A DNA stretch of 64,000 bases from JBKBIP01 sp046297495 (lineage in GTDB: Bacteria > Planctomycetota > Planctomycetia > Gemmatales > Gemmataceae): positions 1-64,000 of the forward strand of contig JBKBIP010000025.1 in assembly GCA_046297495.1 (NCBI GenBank), in the 5' to 3' direction. Of this stretch, positions 9,525 to 17,385 are shown in pieces; the stretch's first letter is position 1; each line of letters starts with the position of its first letter. The translations under genes were made by a program, and so were the position numbers. The notes beneath the pieces are model-generated. The model worked only from the letters and a program-made list of their open reading frames with translations. It did no database searches and was not told the DNA's origin.

Positions 9525-10757
9525 TCAATCCGTGTTCATCGGTGGCTGCTTTTCCTCCGGCAGCGGCACTTGTGTGGGACTGGCGAGATAGGCAATCAAA
9601 TCACGCACCTCATCTTCCTTAAGCGGTTGCAGCAGGCCTTCGGGCATCATGGAGATGTTGGTCTGGATGCGCTCCTCGATCTCGGTTTTCGGCACGTAGA
9701 TGATTTCATTCTGAGTCTGCACCGTCACGACTTTATCGTTTTCTTGTTTGATGATGCCGGTGATAAGCCGCCCGGTGGTGGTTTGCAGGGCCGTCACCTG
9801 ATATTCTCGGCCCACGACGGCGCTGGGATCGAGCAAGTTCTCCAGCACGTAATCGAGGTTGTTGCGTTGTGAGCCGGTCAGCTCCGGGCCGATCTTCCCC
9901 CCTTCACCGAACAGCACATGACAAGAGGCGCAGTGGCGGGCATAGAGCAAGCGTCCACGAGCCAGGTCCGCTTGTTTCAAATAAGTCGGCGTGAGCAGTG
10001 CCTTGTACTTGCTCATGTGGGCGGTCTTTTCCCCTGATGCCGGGCGCAGGACCCCCCAAACCTCGTTGAGTTTTTCCGTCAAACTCTTGTCTTTCAACTG
10101 CAACATTTGCCGCACGGTGAAGGCGGAAACATCCGAGCGCGGCACCTTGCCTTGCTCCATCGCCGTCACCAATGCCAACGCATACGTGGGGCGCGAAGCC
10201 AGCGTATGAACGATATCGGCCTTTTCTTCAACGGAGCATTCGGCGTAGTGCTTTAGAAGTCGAGAGGGGGTGTCGGGATCGGGGTAAGCGGCCAGTCCGC
10301 GAATCGCTGCTCCCCGCATGGTTCGATCCGCCAGCAGTTGTTGCAACAACGGTAGCAGATCGGGATTGCCCTTGAAGAGCAGCGCTTGCAACGCCTCTTG
10401 TCTGGCCGTGGCATCCACGTCCGCGTTCAGCACCCGCTGACGCAATTGGTTCAGTGCTTCCAGATCGCCGTAAAGCACGGAAAGAAATTGGGCCTTGTCG
10501 CGCACTTCGGCATCGGGACTGTGGGCCAGCTTGCGGGCCAGACGCGGCCACTCCACCGGCATCGGCGCTTGCCGCTGTCCCTTGTATGCCTCGCTCATGC
10601 CGCGCAACACATCTCGCTGAATAGCTGGCTCCGCCACCCGCTCCAACAATTGCACCAACCGCTGAACGCCGATGGGCACCTCCTCGGCGGCGGGAAGTTG
10701 TCCAGGGAATGACGCACAGGATAGGAACAAGACACTGCTTAGAAGATAGCGTCGCAT
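9525..10757 (-). CDS. PVC-type heme-binding c-type cytochrome protein with HEAT-like repeats
   Basis: A 410-residue exported protein. The N-terminus MRRYLLSSVLFLSCASF is a signal peptide, possibly with a lipobox cysteine. Residues about 30-260 are helical HEAT-like repeats. The C-terminal third is the PVC heme domain (TIGR02603 type), with heme-binding HCASCH at about 271-276, GPELTGSQRNN, LLDPSAVVGREYQ and the closing LKEDEVRDLIAYLASP. In related organisms this domain is usually the C-terminal end of the membrane dehydrogenase encoded just upstream (10821-12653). Here it starts as its own protein, 63 bases after that gene ends, and very likely works with it. Confidence 0.88.
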   Translation of the reverse strand: MRRYLLSSVLFLSCASFPGQLPAAEEVPIGVQRLVQLLERVAEPAIQRDVLRGMSEAYKGQRQAPMPVEWPRLARKLAHSPDAEVRDKAQFLSVLYGDLEALNQLRQRVLNADVDATARQEALQALLFKGNPDLLPLLQQLLADRTMRGAAIRGLAAYPDPDTPSRLLKHYAECSVEEKADIVHTLASRPTYALALVTAMEQGKVPRSDVSAFTVRQMLQLKDKSLTEKLNEVWGVLRPASGEKTAHMSKYKALLTPTYLKQADLARGRLLYARHCASCHVLFGEGGKIGPELTGSQRNNLDYVLENLLDPSAVVGREYQVTALQTTTGRLITGIIKQENDKVVTVQTQNEIIYVPKTEIEERIQTNISMMPEGLLQPLKEDEVRDLIAYLASPTQVPLPEEKQPPMNTD

Positions 10758-10820
10758 CGGTGATGAATACCCTTGCCATTACCTCAAAAAGGAAAAAGCA
10801 TTCAGAACAACCGTCTTTAT

Positions 10821-12653
10821 TCACTCTCGCCACCCCGTCACTCGGCGGGCGATGTGTTCGCGCACTAACGGTAGCTGGCATTTTTCGATCAAGCCGACGA
10901 AGCGGTCCAGATCGTCGGTGATGAGTGGTTCGATGCCGTACCAGATCATTAGTGGTAGATAGGCGTCGTTGGCGTCTTCGGCGTGGGTGATCAGGGCTTC
11001 AGCGAGGGGCCAGCGTTGGGGCAGGGGAAGGCGTTGCAGTCCTGAGGCCAGGGCCAGTCGTACCCAAGGGGACGGGTCGTGCGCGGCCAGTTTCGTCAGC
11101 TGGTTCAGGACCGCCGGTGATGCTTGCTTGTCTTCCAGTTCCAATCGGATGGCCCAGCCGCGCACGGTTTCTTCTGGGTCATTGCGTAGCTGCGCCCGTA
11201 GCTGGTCATCCACGGCGCCGATGCCGTGCAAGGCCCACAGTGCCCGCAAACGGCGGGTGACATCGGAATTTTCATGCAGGATAGACAGCAAGGCGTCGCG
11301 GGTGGCCGGGGTCAGCTTGCCGGCCGCGGCGCGTTCCTGCAACACGCGGCGGGCATGGCGCACGAACCAATCGTTCTTGTGCAGCTGCAAGCGTGCCAAC
11401 TCGGCGTCGCTCAATTGGGCGACATCGCCATGATATGGTTTCACCTGGCCATAGGTGATTTTGAAAATCCGCCCGCTGGGATACACATGGTCATAATCAT
11501 GGCATTCCCCGGTGTCGTTCCAGTCGGACACAAAGACGCCGCCATCGGGTCCATACTGGAGGCTTAAGCCCCGGAAAAACGTGTCGTTGGCATGGAGAAA
11601 ATCGGGGCCGTGCTGGGCGACGTAACCGGAGCCTTTGCGTTTGAGAATATCTTGATTGACGCGGTTGCCGTGGATGTTGCACATGAATATCGAGGTGCGG
11701 TAGCGGTCGGGCCAATTGTCGCCGAGATAGATCATGGCCCCCGCGTGGGCGTGGCCGCCGCCGGGCTTGTCGTGTTCACCCTGGCCGCCGCGCGACTGCT
11801 GCCAAGCGCCGCCCCCCCAGTGGATGTGATCGGCACAGCTGGCCAGCAGTTGATACAAGTTTGGGTTGAAGTCCTGGCCGTACATGCGCTGGAAATGCGC
11901 TCCCGGCACCACATGCCACAGGTGCGCGATGACACAATTGGTGATGAACATCTGGCCGACATCATCGAAATCCAAACCCCATGGATTGGTCGTGCCCCAG
12001 GCCACTACCTCGAATTGGCGGCGTGTCGGGTGATAGCGCCAGACGCCGCAATTCATGGGAGTGCGTTGCTCCGCGGGCGTCCCTGGCGTGCCGATGTAGG
12101 AGGTATCGGTGATGCCATTGCAGCCGTACAGCCAGCCATCCGGCCCCCACGTCAGGCCATTGAAGACATTGTGCCTGGCCTTCAAGCTCCAGCCGTCGAG
12201 AATGACCTGGGGCGGTCCATCGGGTTGGTCATCGCCGTCTCGATCCGGGATGAACAGCAAGTTCGGAGTGGCACACAGCCAGACGCCGCCGAAACCGAGC
12301 TGGATGCCAGACAGGTTCGTGCCATTATCGAGAAAGACCTTGCGTTGATTGAAGCGGCCATCGCCAGTCGTATCCTCGAAGATCAGCACGCGGTCTTTGC
12401 CGGTGCCGGATGTGAGCCATTTGGGGTAAGTGTGGCTTTCCACGACCCACAACCGGCCGCGGTCGTCGATGGTGAAGGCAATCGGCTCGGTCACGTCTGG
12501 TTCGCCGACGAACAGCGTGGCTCGGAACCCTTCCGGCAATGTCATGCGGGCGGCGGCCTCGCTCGGCGGCAACGGCCGATCCTGGGCGGATGCCGGAGCG
12601 GCGAACAGCGCCAGCAACGCGCACAAGGCGCTTGCCTGTCTATTTTGTGTCAT
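10821..12653 (-). CDS. PVC-type membrane-bound dehydrogenase (propeller plus HEAT)
   Basis: A 610-residue exported protein with signal peptide (cleavage probably after ASAQ, about residue 24). Residues about 30-410 form the beta-propeller of the planctomycete dehydrogenase family (TIGR02604 type; opening LPEGFRATLFVGEPDV, then RLWVVESHTYPKW and NGLTWGPDGWLYGCNG). Residues about 440-600 are HEAT repeats. The usual C-terminal cytochrome domain is missing and is encoded by the next gene. AGGAT lies 7 bases before the ATG. Family members are thought to oxidise sugars or related compounds in the periplasm and pass electrons to heme; the substrate is unknown. Confidence 0.88.
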   Translation of the reverse strand: MTQNRQASALCALLALFAAPASAQDRPLPPSEAAARMTLPEGFRATLFVGEPDVTEPIAFTIDDRGRLWVVESHTYPKWLTSGTGKDRVLIFEDTTGDGRFNQRKVFLDNGTNLSGIQLGFGGVWLCATPNLLFIPDRDGDDQPDGPPQVILDGWSLKARHNVFNGLTWGPDGWLYGCNGITDTSYIGTPGTPAEQRTPMNCGVWRYHPTRRQFEVVAWGTTNPWGLDFDDVGQMFITNCVIAHLWHVVPGAHFQRMYGQDFNPNLYQLLASCADHIHWGGGAWQQSRGGQGEHDKPGGGHAHAGAMIYLGDNWPDRYRTSIFMCNIHGNRVNQDILKRKGSGYVAQHGPDFLHANDTFFRGLSLQYGPDGGVFVSDWNDTGECHDYDHVYPSGRIFKITYGQVKPYHGDVAQLSDAELARLQLHKNDWFVRHARRVLQERAAAGKLTPATRDALLSILHENSDVTRRLRALWALHGIGAVDDQLRAQLRNDPEETVRGWAIRLELEDKQASPAVLNQLTKLAAHDPSPWVRLALASGLQRLPLPQRWPLAEALITHAEDANDAYLPLMIWYGIEPLITDDLDRFVGLIEKCQLPLVREHIARRVTGWRE

Positions 12654-12779
12654 ATTTATATCCTAATTCGGAATCTGTCTCCCCTTTGAAGAGTGAGGAG
12701 GTAAGCGGATCGGCTGGGACCGAGTTTTCATCTCCTGACCACCTCATTCCCCATTCGCTAACACCGCCGCGCTGGTCGC

Positions 12780-13928
12780 TCACTCTACTTCCGGTAAATC
12801 ACTGGCGAGGGAAACCTCGTCGGCATCCAGGGCATCGAGGGGGCCGTCGTCGGCGTCTTCGGGAAGGATGCGGCGGACGATGCAGCAGTTGCGGCCAGTT
12901 TGCTTGGCCTCTTCGAGGGCGGCGGCAGCGACGCGCTTCATTTGCGCGTAGGTCGTCGGCACATGGGTGTCCACCACCGCCACGCCGATGCTAATGGTCA
13001 GCATGATGCGATGGTGCTCGTAATGAATGGGCGTACGCTCCACGGTGCTGCGGATGCGTTCGCCTAAGATCACGGCCCCCTCGAAATTCGTCTCCGGGGC
13101 GAGTACCATGAATTCCTCGCCGCCGATCCGGCCGACGCTGTCCACGGTACGGATGGAACCCGCGATCAATTGGCTGAGCACGACCAGCGCGTGATCGCCG
13201 CCGGGCAGCAAGTAGCGCGAATTGATTTCCTTGAAATGGTCGGCGTCGATGATCCCCAAGGCCAGCGCGGAAGGATAGCGTTGGCGGCGGCGCAGTTCGG
13301 AGCGGGCCAGCCGGTCCATGGCGCGGCGGTTGGGCAGGCCGGTCAGCGCATCAGTCAGCGCCAGCTTCTCCAGCATTGAGTTTTTCTGTTGCAGCTGGCG
13401 ATTGGCTTGTTCCAGCTCGCGGGTACGCTGCTGGACGCGTTGTTCCAGCTCGCTGTTGAGCTGTTGTAATTCTTGCAGCAATTGCTCATGACTGCGCTCC
13501 AACATGTAAGTATGCGCGGCATTGCGCATGATTTGCAACAACTCATCGGAACGCCACGGTTTGAACAGATATCGATGGACTTGACCGCAGTTGATCGCAT
13601 CCACTGCGTCTTCGATGCGAGCCAGGCCGGTCATGATCAAGCGCACGGTTCGGGGAGAGTGGTCCCGCACCCATTCCAGCAGTTGCACGCCCGATTCCCC
13701 CGGCATGCGCTGATCGGTGAGGATCAAATCGATCTCTCGTTCGGTGAGGATGCGTTTGGCCTCGGCGGCGGATGAGGCGGTGACAATGTCGAATTCTTTT
13801 TCCAACAGCGCGGACAAAGTGCGTAGGATGTAGGGTTCGTCGTCCACCAAGAGGAGGGTGCATCGGGGACGGGACACGACTGATTCCTGTTTCTCTCGTG
13901 GGCGTGGATTGTTGACGAGTATCGTCAT
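12780..13928 (-). CDS. Response regulator with GGDEF diguanylate cyclase output
   Basis: A 382-residue cytoplasmic protein. The receiver domain (about 23-140) has the acidic pair Asp29-Asp30, phospho-acceptor Asp72 in LTDQRMP and a conserved Lys in FKPW. A glutamine- and leucine-rich coiled coil (about 145-195) leads to a GGDEF domain with GGEEF at about 269-273. RTVD lies five residues before it, matching the RxxD inhibitory site, so both synthesis of cyclic di-GMP and product inhibition are predicted to be intact. No sensor kinase is adjacent. The first Met is used as start although the ribosome binding site is weak. Confidence 0.93.
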   Translation of the reverse strand: MTILVNNPRPREKQESVVSRPRCTLLLVDDEPYILRTLSALLEKEFDIVTASSAAEAKRILTEREIDLILTDQRMPGESGVQLLEWVRDHSPRTVRLIMTGLARIEDAVDAINCGQVHRYLFKPWRSDELLQIMRNAAHTYMLERSHEQLLQELQQLNSELEQRVQQRTRELEQANRQLQQKNSMLEKLALTDALTGLPNRRAMDRLARSELRRRQRYPSALALGIIDADHFKEINSRYLLPGGDHALVVLSQLIAGSIRTVDSVGRIGGEEFMVLAPETNFEGAVILGERIRSTVERTPIHYEHHRIMLTISIGVAVVDTHVPTTYAQMKRVAAAALEEAKQTGRNCCIVRRILPEDADDGPLDALDADEVSLASDLPEVE

Positions 13929-14122
13929 GACACAAATTTCTCGCTCTTTATAATGAAATGGCTCTCCGCCGCCAAGTGTAGCTTTTGGGCAATAGGGGAG
14001 AACGGGGATGCTGCCCGCGATACCATCGTCCCCATCACTCCCTGATGTTGGACACTCGCTCCCGCCGCTTGGTTCCGGCGCTGGCGGGTTGGTCTATGTT
14101 CTTTACGAGAGGATTCCGCAAG

Positions 14123-14944
14123 ATGTTTCCCCAATTGTCCGGTCTAACTCTGGGTTCGCTGGTCCTCGTGGCGCTGGCGCCAGCGTCCGAGGCGGATGTA
14201 GCCAAAGCGGCGCGCGGTGTCAAGCAGATCATCGCCCACCGTGGCGCCAGTCTGGAATGCCCGGAAAACACGCTGGCCGCCGCGCGCCGGGCCATCGCAG
14301 TGGGCGCCACGGCCACGGAAATCGACATCCGCACGAGCAAGGATGGCGTGCTGGTCTGTTCCCACGACGCCACGCTGGACCGCACCACCAACGGCAAGGG
14401 GCCGATCAACGCCCACACCTTGGCTGAACTGAAACAACTGGACGCTGGCTCCTGGTTTGATCCCAAGTTCAAGGACGAACGTATTCCCACCCTCGTCGAA
14501 GTGCTAGAGCTATGTCGCGGCAAGATACACATTCTGCTCGATCTGAAGGAGACCGGCGACGACTACATCCAGCGCGTGGTCGCCACCGTTCGCAAGCATG
14601 GCAACCCGAAAGAAATCATCGTCGGCGTGCGGAGCGTGGAACAAGCCAAGCAATTCCGTCAGCTCTTGCCCGAAGCCCAGCTGCTCGGCCTCATTCCCAA
14701 GCCGGACGACATCGAGTCATTCGCCGCCGCTGGCGTTCATGCCATTCGCTTGTGGCCCAAATGGTTGACGGACCGGACCCTGGTGGCCAAGGTGAAGAAC
14801 CTCGGCCTGCAATTGCACATCAATGGCAGCAAAGGGACGAAGGAAGAAGTGCTTCCTCTGCTTACCTTCGAACCTACTTCCTTATCCAGCGACGACCCCG
14901 GCCAGCTGATCGCTACCCTACGGGAGCTGAGGGGGAAAAAATAG
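14123..14944 (+). CDS. Glycerophosphodiester phosphodiesterase, exported
   Basis: Hydrolyses glycerophosphodiesters from phospholipid turnover to glycerol-3-phosphate plus an alcohol. I take the ATG at 14123 (273 residues), which follows GAGAGGA by about 10 bases and begins a signal peptide (MFPQLSGLTLGSLVLVALAP). The TIM-barrel GDPD motifs are present: HRGA (His39-Arg40), PENT, ATEIDIRTSKDG with its metal-binding acidic pair, SHDATLDRTTNG, and LLDLKETG. It is transcribed away from the GGDEF gene across a 194-base divergent region. An upstream in-frame start at 13985 would add a segment unlike the family. Confidence 0.9.
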   Translation: MFPQLSGLTLGSLVLVALAPASEADVAKAARGVKQIIAHRGASLECPENTLAAARRAIAVGATATEIDIRTSKDGVLVCSHDATLDRTTNGKGPINAHTLAELKQLDAGSWFDPKFKDERIPTLVEVLELCRGKIHILLDLKETGDDYIQRVVATVRKHGNPKEIIVGVRSVEQAKQFRQLLPEAQLLGLIPKPDDIESFAAAGVHAIRLWPKWLTDRTLVAKVKNLGLQLHINGSKGTKEEVLPLLTFEPTSLSSDDPGQLIATLRELRGKK

Positions 14945-15338
14945 AGGAAGTCGTTGCAACAAGGGGTGGCCGGGATCAGATTGCCAAGGGATGGCGTGCG
15001 CGCGGGCTGCTGCCTCCGAGCGCGAAGCGCTAAATCGAACGCGGTGGGGGGGCGTGATTCATTCCACGGAGGGGCGTTGTCCACTGGAAAAGGGGAGGGG
15101 TAGAGTGGAATGGAACAATGAAAGGAAGGAAACTTATCACCCTCGTATAGTATACACAAGTTCACTGAGGCAATCAATAGAAAAACTTGAGCGTTTGTGG
15201 GCCGTCCATTCCCACCAGGACGACAAGGCGACGATTCGTTTTTTCGCGTATAATCTCCGCTTGTCGCGTTGTATGGAAGATAAGCGTGGTTCCAACAGGA
15301 TACCCATTGCATGATGTCCATACTAGGAGATACCTGCC
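14945..15338. other. 394-base gap: dispersed repeat and possible kinase promoter
   Basis: No convincing gene. It contains a second copy of the TTCATTCCA / TGGAATGGAACAATGAA palindrome (15056-15123), the short palindrome GTATAGTATAC near 15146, and a TATAAT at 15249-15254 about 85 bases upstream of the kinase ATG. No matching -35 hexamer is evident, so the promoter reading is tentative. AGGAG lies 9 bases before the kinase start. Confidence 0.4.
15056..15123. repeat. Dispersed palindrome, second copy
   Basis: GATTCATTCCAC on the left and GTGGAATGGAACAATGAAA on the right surround a G-rich loop. The arms and their order match 1380-1443, which shares the identical run TGGAATGGAACAATGAAA. Confidence 0.6.
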
Positions 15339-17300
15339 ATGAGCGAACCCTACGTCTTGCTGCGCTGTGTCGCCAAGGCGATGGTGAAATGGGGGGCCGA
15401 TGCGATCACTTTAGGCCTCGGTGGTGAAATTCTCGACAACGTCTGGGAACATTACGAGCGTGAGCTGACGGAAGAGCAACGCACGGCAGACATTCAGAAA
15501 ATGATCCAGGCGGCGGTGGCCGATATTTGGGCCGCCACGCCCCAAATTGTCCAGGAAGTGACCCCTCGGCACCTGCCGGAAGCTCAACGCCAGACCACGA
15601 TTGCCTATCTCAACCAAATCCCCGAACACGTGCGCCGTTGCCTCACGCGACCGGAAGACCCCACCGGAACGACTGTGCCGCGCGGCCTCTCCTTGCGCCG
15701 ATCCGACGACTTGCTCCCCTTGCTGCCGCCGCGCTTGCCCCGCTTCCGCCAAGGGGACCAGCCTCCGGGTCTTGGGGATTGGGAATTGGAAGAGCTGCTC
15801 GGCGTCGGCGGCTTTGGTGAGGTCTGGAAGGCCCGCAATCGCTTCAATCGCTACAGTCCGCCCGTGGCGCTCAAGTTTTGCCTGGATGCCGAAGCGGCCA
15901 AGTCATTGCGTCAGGAAGCGGAATTGCTGGCTCTACTGGTGAGCAAAGGAAAACACCCCGGCATGGTGCAATTGCTGGACACCTACTTGAGTGCCGATCC
16001 GCCGTTCCTCAAATATGAATATATTTCCGGCGGCGACTTGACGGGGTTGATCCACCGCATGCACCAGCGTCCCGGCGGCCCTTCCGTCGAGATGGTGGCC
16101 CAGTACGTCCGCCAGTTCGCCAAGATCATGGCCTTCGCTCACCAACAAAATCCGCCGATTGTCCATCGGGATTTGAAGCCGGCCAACATCCTGCTCCAAC
16201 GACAAGACAACGGCAAGAACGTGATCAAGATCGCCGACTTTGGCATCGGCGGCGTGGCCACGGCGCGCGAAATCGCCTTGACCCAGATGCGTCCCTCTTA
16301 TCAACCGTCGCTGCTCACCACGGTGGGGGGGTACACCCTCTTGTACGCTTCCCCTCAGCAGCTGCGCGGCCAGACCCCCGATCCGCGCGATGACATTCAT
16401 GCCTTGGGGGTCATCTGGCACCAGATGCTGACGGGCGATCTGAACTCAGGCCGACCAGGAGGCAGCGGTTGGAAGCGACGGCTGGAAGAACGCCACATGG
16501 CGCGCGGCATGATCGATCTCCTGGAACAGTGTTTCGAGGAGGACCAGCGAGACCGGCCCCATCACGCGGCCGAACTCGCCGAACGGCTTGACCACTTGCT
16601 GAAATCGAGCGTGGAAGAAGAGATTTTGGATGCGGTGCCGGTGGGGCTTCCCGAACCGCCCGTCAGCCGCGCCGTGCCGATTGATGTCGAACGCATGCGC
16701 GTCGTGTCTCAGCCCGCGCCCATGCCCGCCAAACCGATCCTGCCCGCCAAACCGATCCTGCCCGCCAAGCCTGTCAAGCCCGCCACCGTCAAGCGAGCGG
16801 CGCCGAATACGAAGACCACCGCCAAGGGAATCTCGACCGAGACGCGCAAGCCGCGCTCTCGATTTCTTTGTCCCCATTGCGAAGGAACCGAGTTCACACG
16901 CAAGAAAGGGATCAAGGGATTGTGGCGCTACCTGGTGCTGTGGGTGCTGTTTTGCTGGCCGTTCGCCGTTCTTCTTATCGCCGGTGTCGCCAACTCCGGC
17001 ATCCGGGGTAGTGCCATCGAGGTCATTCCGGGGCTATTGTTTTTTGAGCTGTTCTGGCTGGTCGGCTTGTTCATGCTGCGCCAGCCGCTGTTTCGCTGCC
17101 TCGATTGTGGGGCCAAGGTGTTGCCACACGAGCTGGCGACCGCCACCAAGCCGCGCTCGATGGGCTGTTTGATGACAGTGCTTATCGTCGGATTGGTGAT
17201 TGGTCTATTGGGGTGCGGGGGGCTGCTCTTTTCGTACATGGAGACGAAGCAGCGAGTGCTGGAGTTTGAGAAAAAGCAGCGCGAGGAGCGTCCAAAATAG
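15339..17300 (+). CDS. Ser/Thr protein kinase with zinc-ribbon and membrane segments
   Basis: A 653-residue Hanks-type kinase. Residues 1-140 are a helical domain beginning MSEPYVLLRCVAKA that I recognise as recurring ahead of planctomycete kinases but cannot name. The kinase domain (about 146-420) has GVGGFGEVWKA, Lys in VALKF, HRDLKPANIL and DFG in IADFGIGG, so it should be active. A proline-lysine linker with PAKPIL repeats (about 465-490) follows. The tail has CPHC (about 511-514) and CLDC (about 587-590), a zinc-ribbon-like set interrupted by two hydrophobic segments (about 528-575), then a third at about 611-633. The next kinase gene starts 85 bases later. Confidence 0.9.
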   Translation: MSEPYVLLRCVAKAMVKWGADAITLGLGGEILDNVWEHYERELTEEQRTADIQKMIQAAVADIWAATPQIVQEVTPRHLPEAQRQTTIAYLNQIPEHVRRCLTRPEDPTGTTVPRGLSLRRSDDLLPLLPPRLPRFRQGDQPPGLGDWELEELLGVGGFGEVWKARNRFNRYSPPVALKFCLDAEAAKSLRQEAELLALLVSKGKHPGMVQLLDTYLSADPPFLKYEYISGGDLTGLIHRMHQRPGGPSVEMVAQYVRQFAKIMAFAHQQNPPIVHRDLKPANILLQRQDNGKNVIKIADFGIGGVATAREIALTQMRPSYQPSLLTTVGGYTLLYASPQQLRGQTPDPRDDIHALGVIWHQMLTGDLNSGRPGGSGWKRRLEERHMARGMIDLLEQCFEEDQRDRPHHAAELAERLDHLLKSSVEEEILDAVPVGLPEPPVSRAVPIDVERMRVVSQPAPMPAKPILPAKPILPAKPVKPATVKRAAPNTKTTAKGISTETRKPRSRFLCPHCEGTEFTRKKGIKGLWRYLVLWVLFCWPFAVLLIAGVANSGIRGSAIEVIPGLLFFELFWLVGLFMLRQPLFRCLDCGAKVLPHELATATKPRSMGCLMTVLIVGLVIGLLGCGGLLFSYMETKQRVLEFEKKQREERPK

Positions 17301-17385
17301 CAACACGACAATGGGATGAATCGATTCGGGGCGCCGCAATGAATTTAGTAACATAACGACTTCCATTGAGCGAAGGTGACTTTCC

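Noticed and set aside
11592..12689. 365-codon + strand frame opposite the dehydrogenase gene
   Set aside because: Shadow of the supported minus-strand gene, which has a signal peptide and ribosome binding site.
14991..15314. 107-codon frame in the gap before the first kinase gene
   Set aside because: Runs through a dispersed palindrome and low-complexity sequence; no start signal or similarity to a known family.
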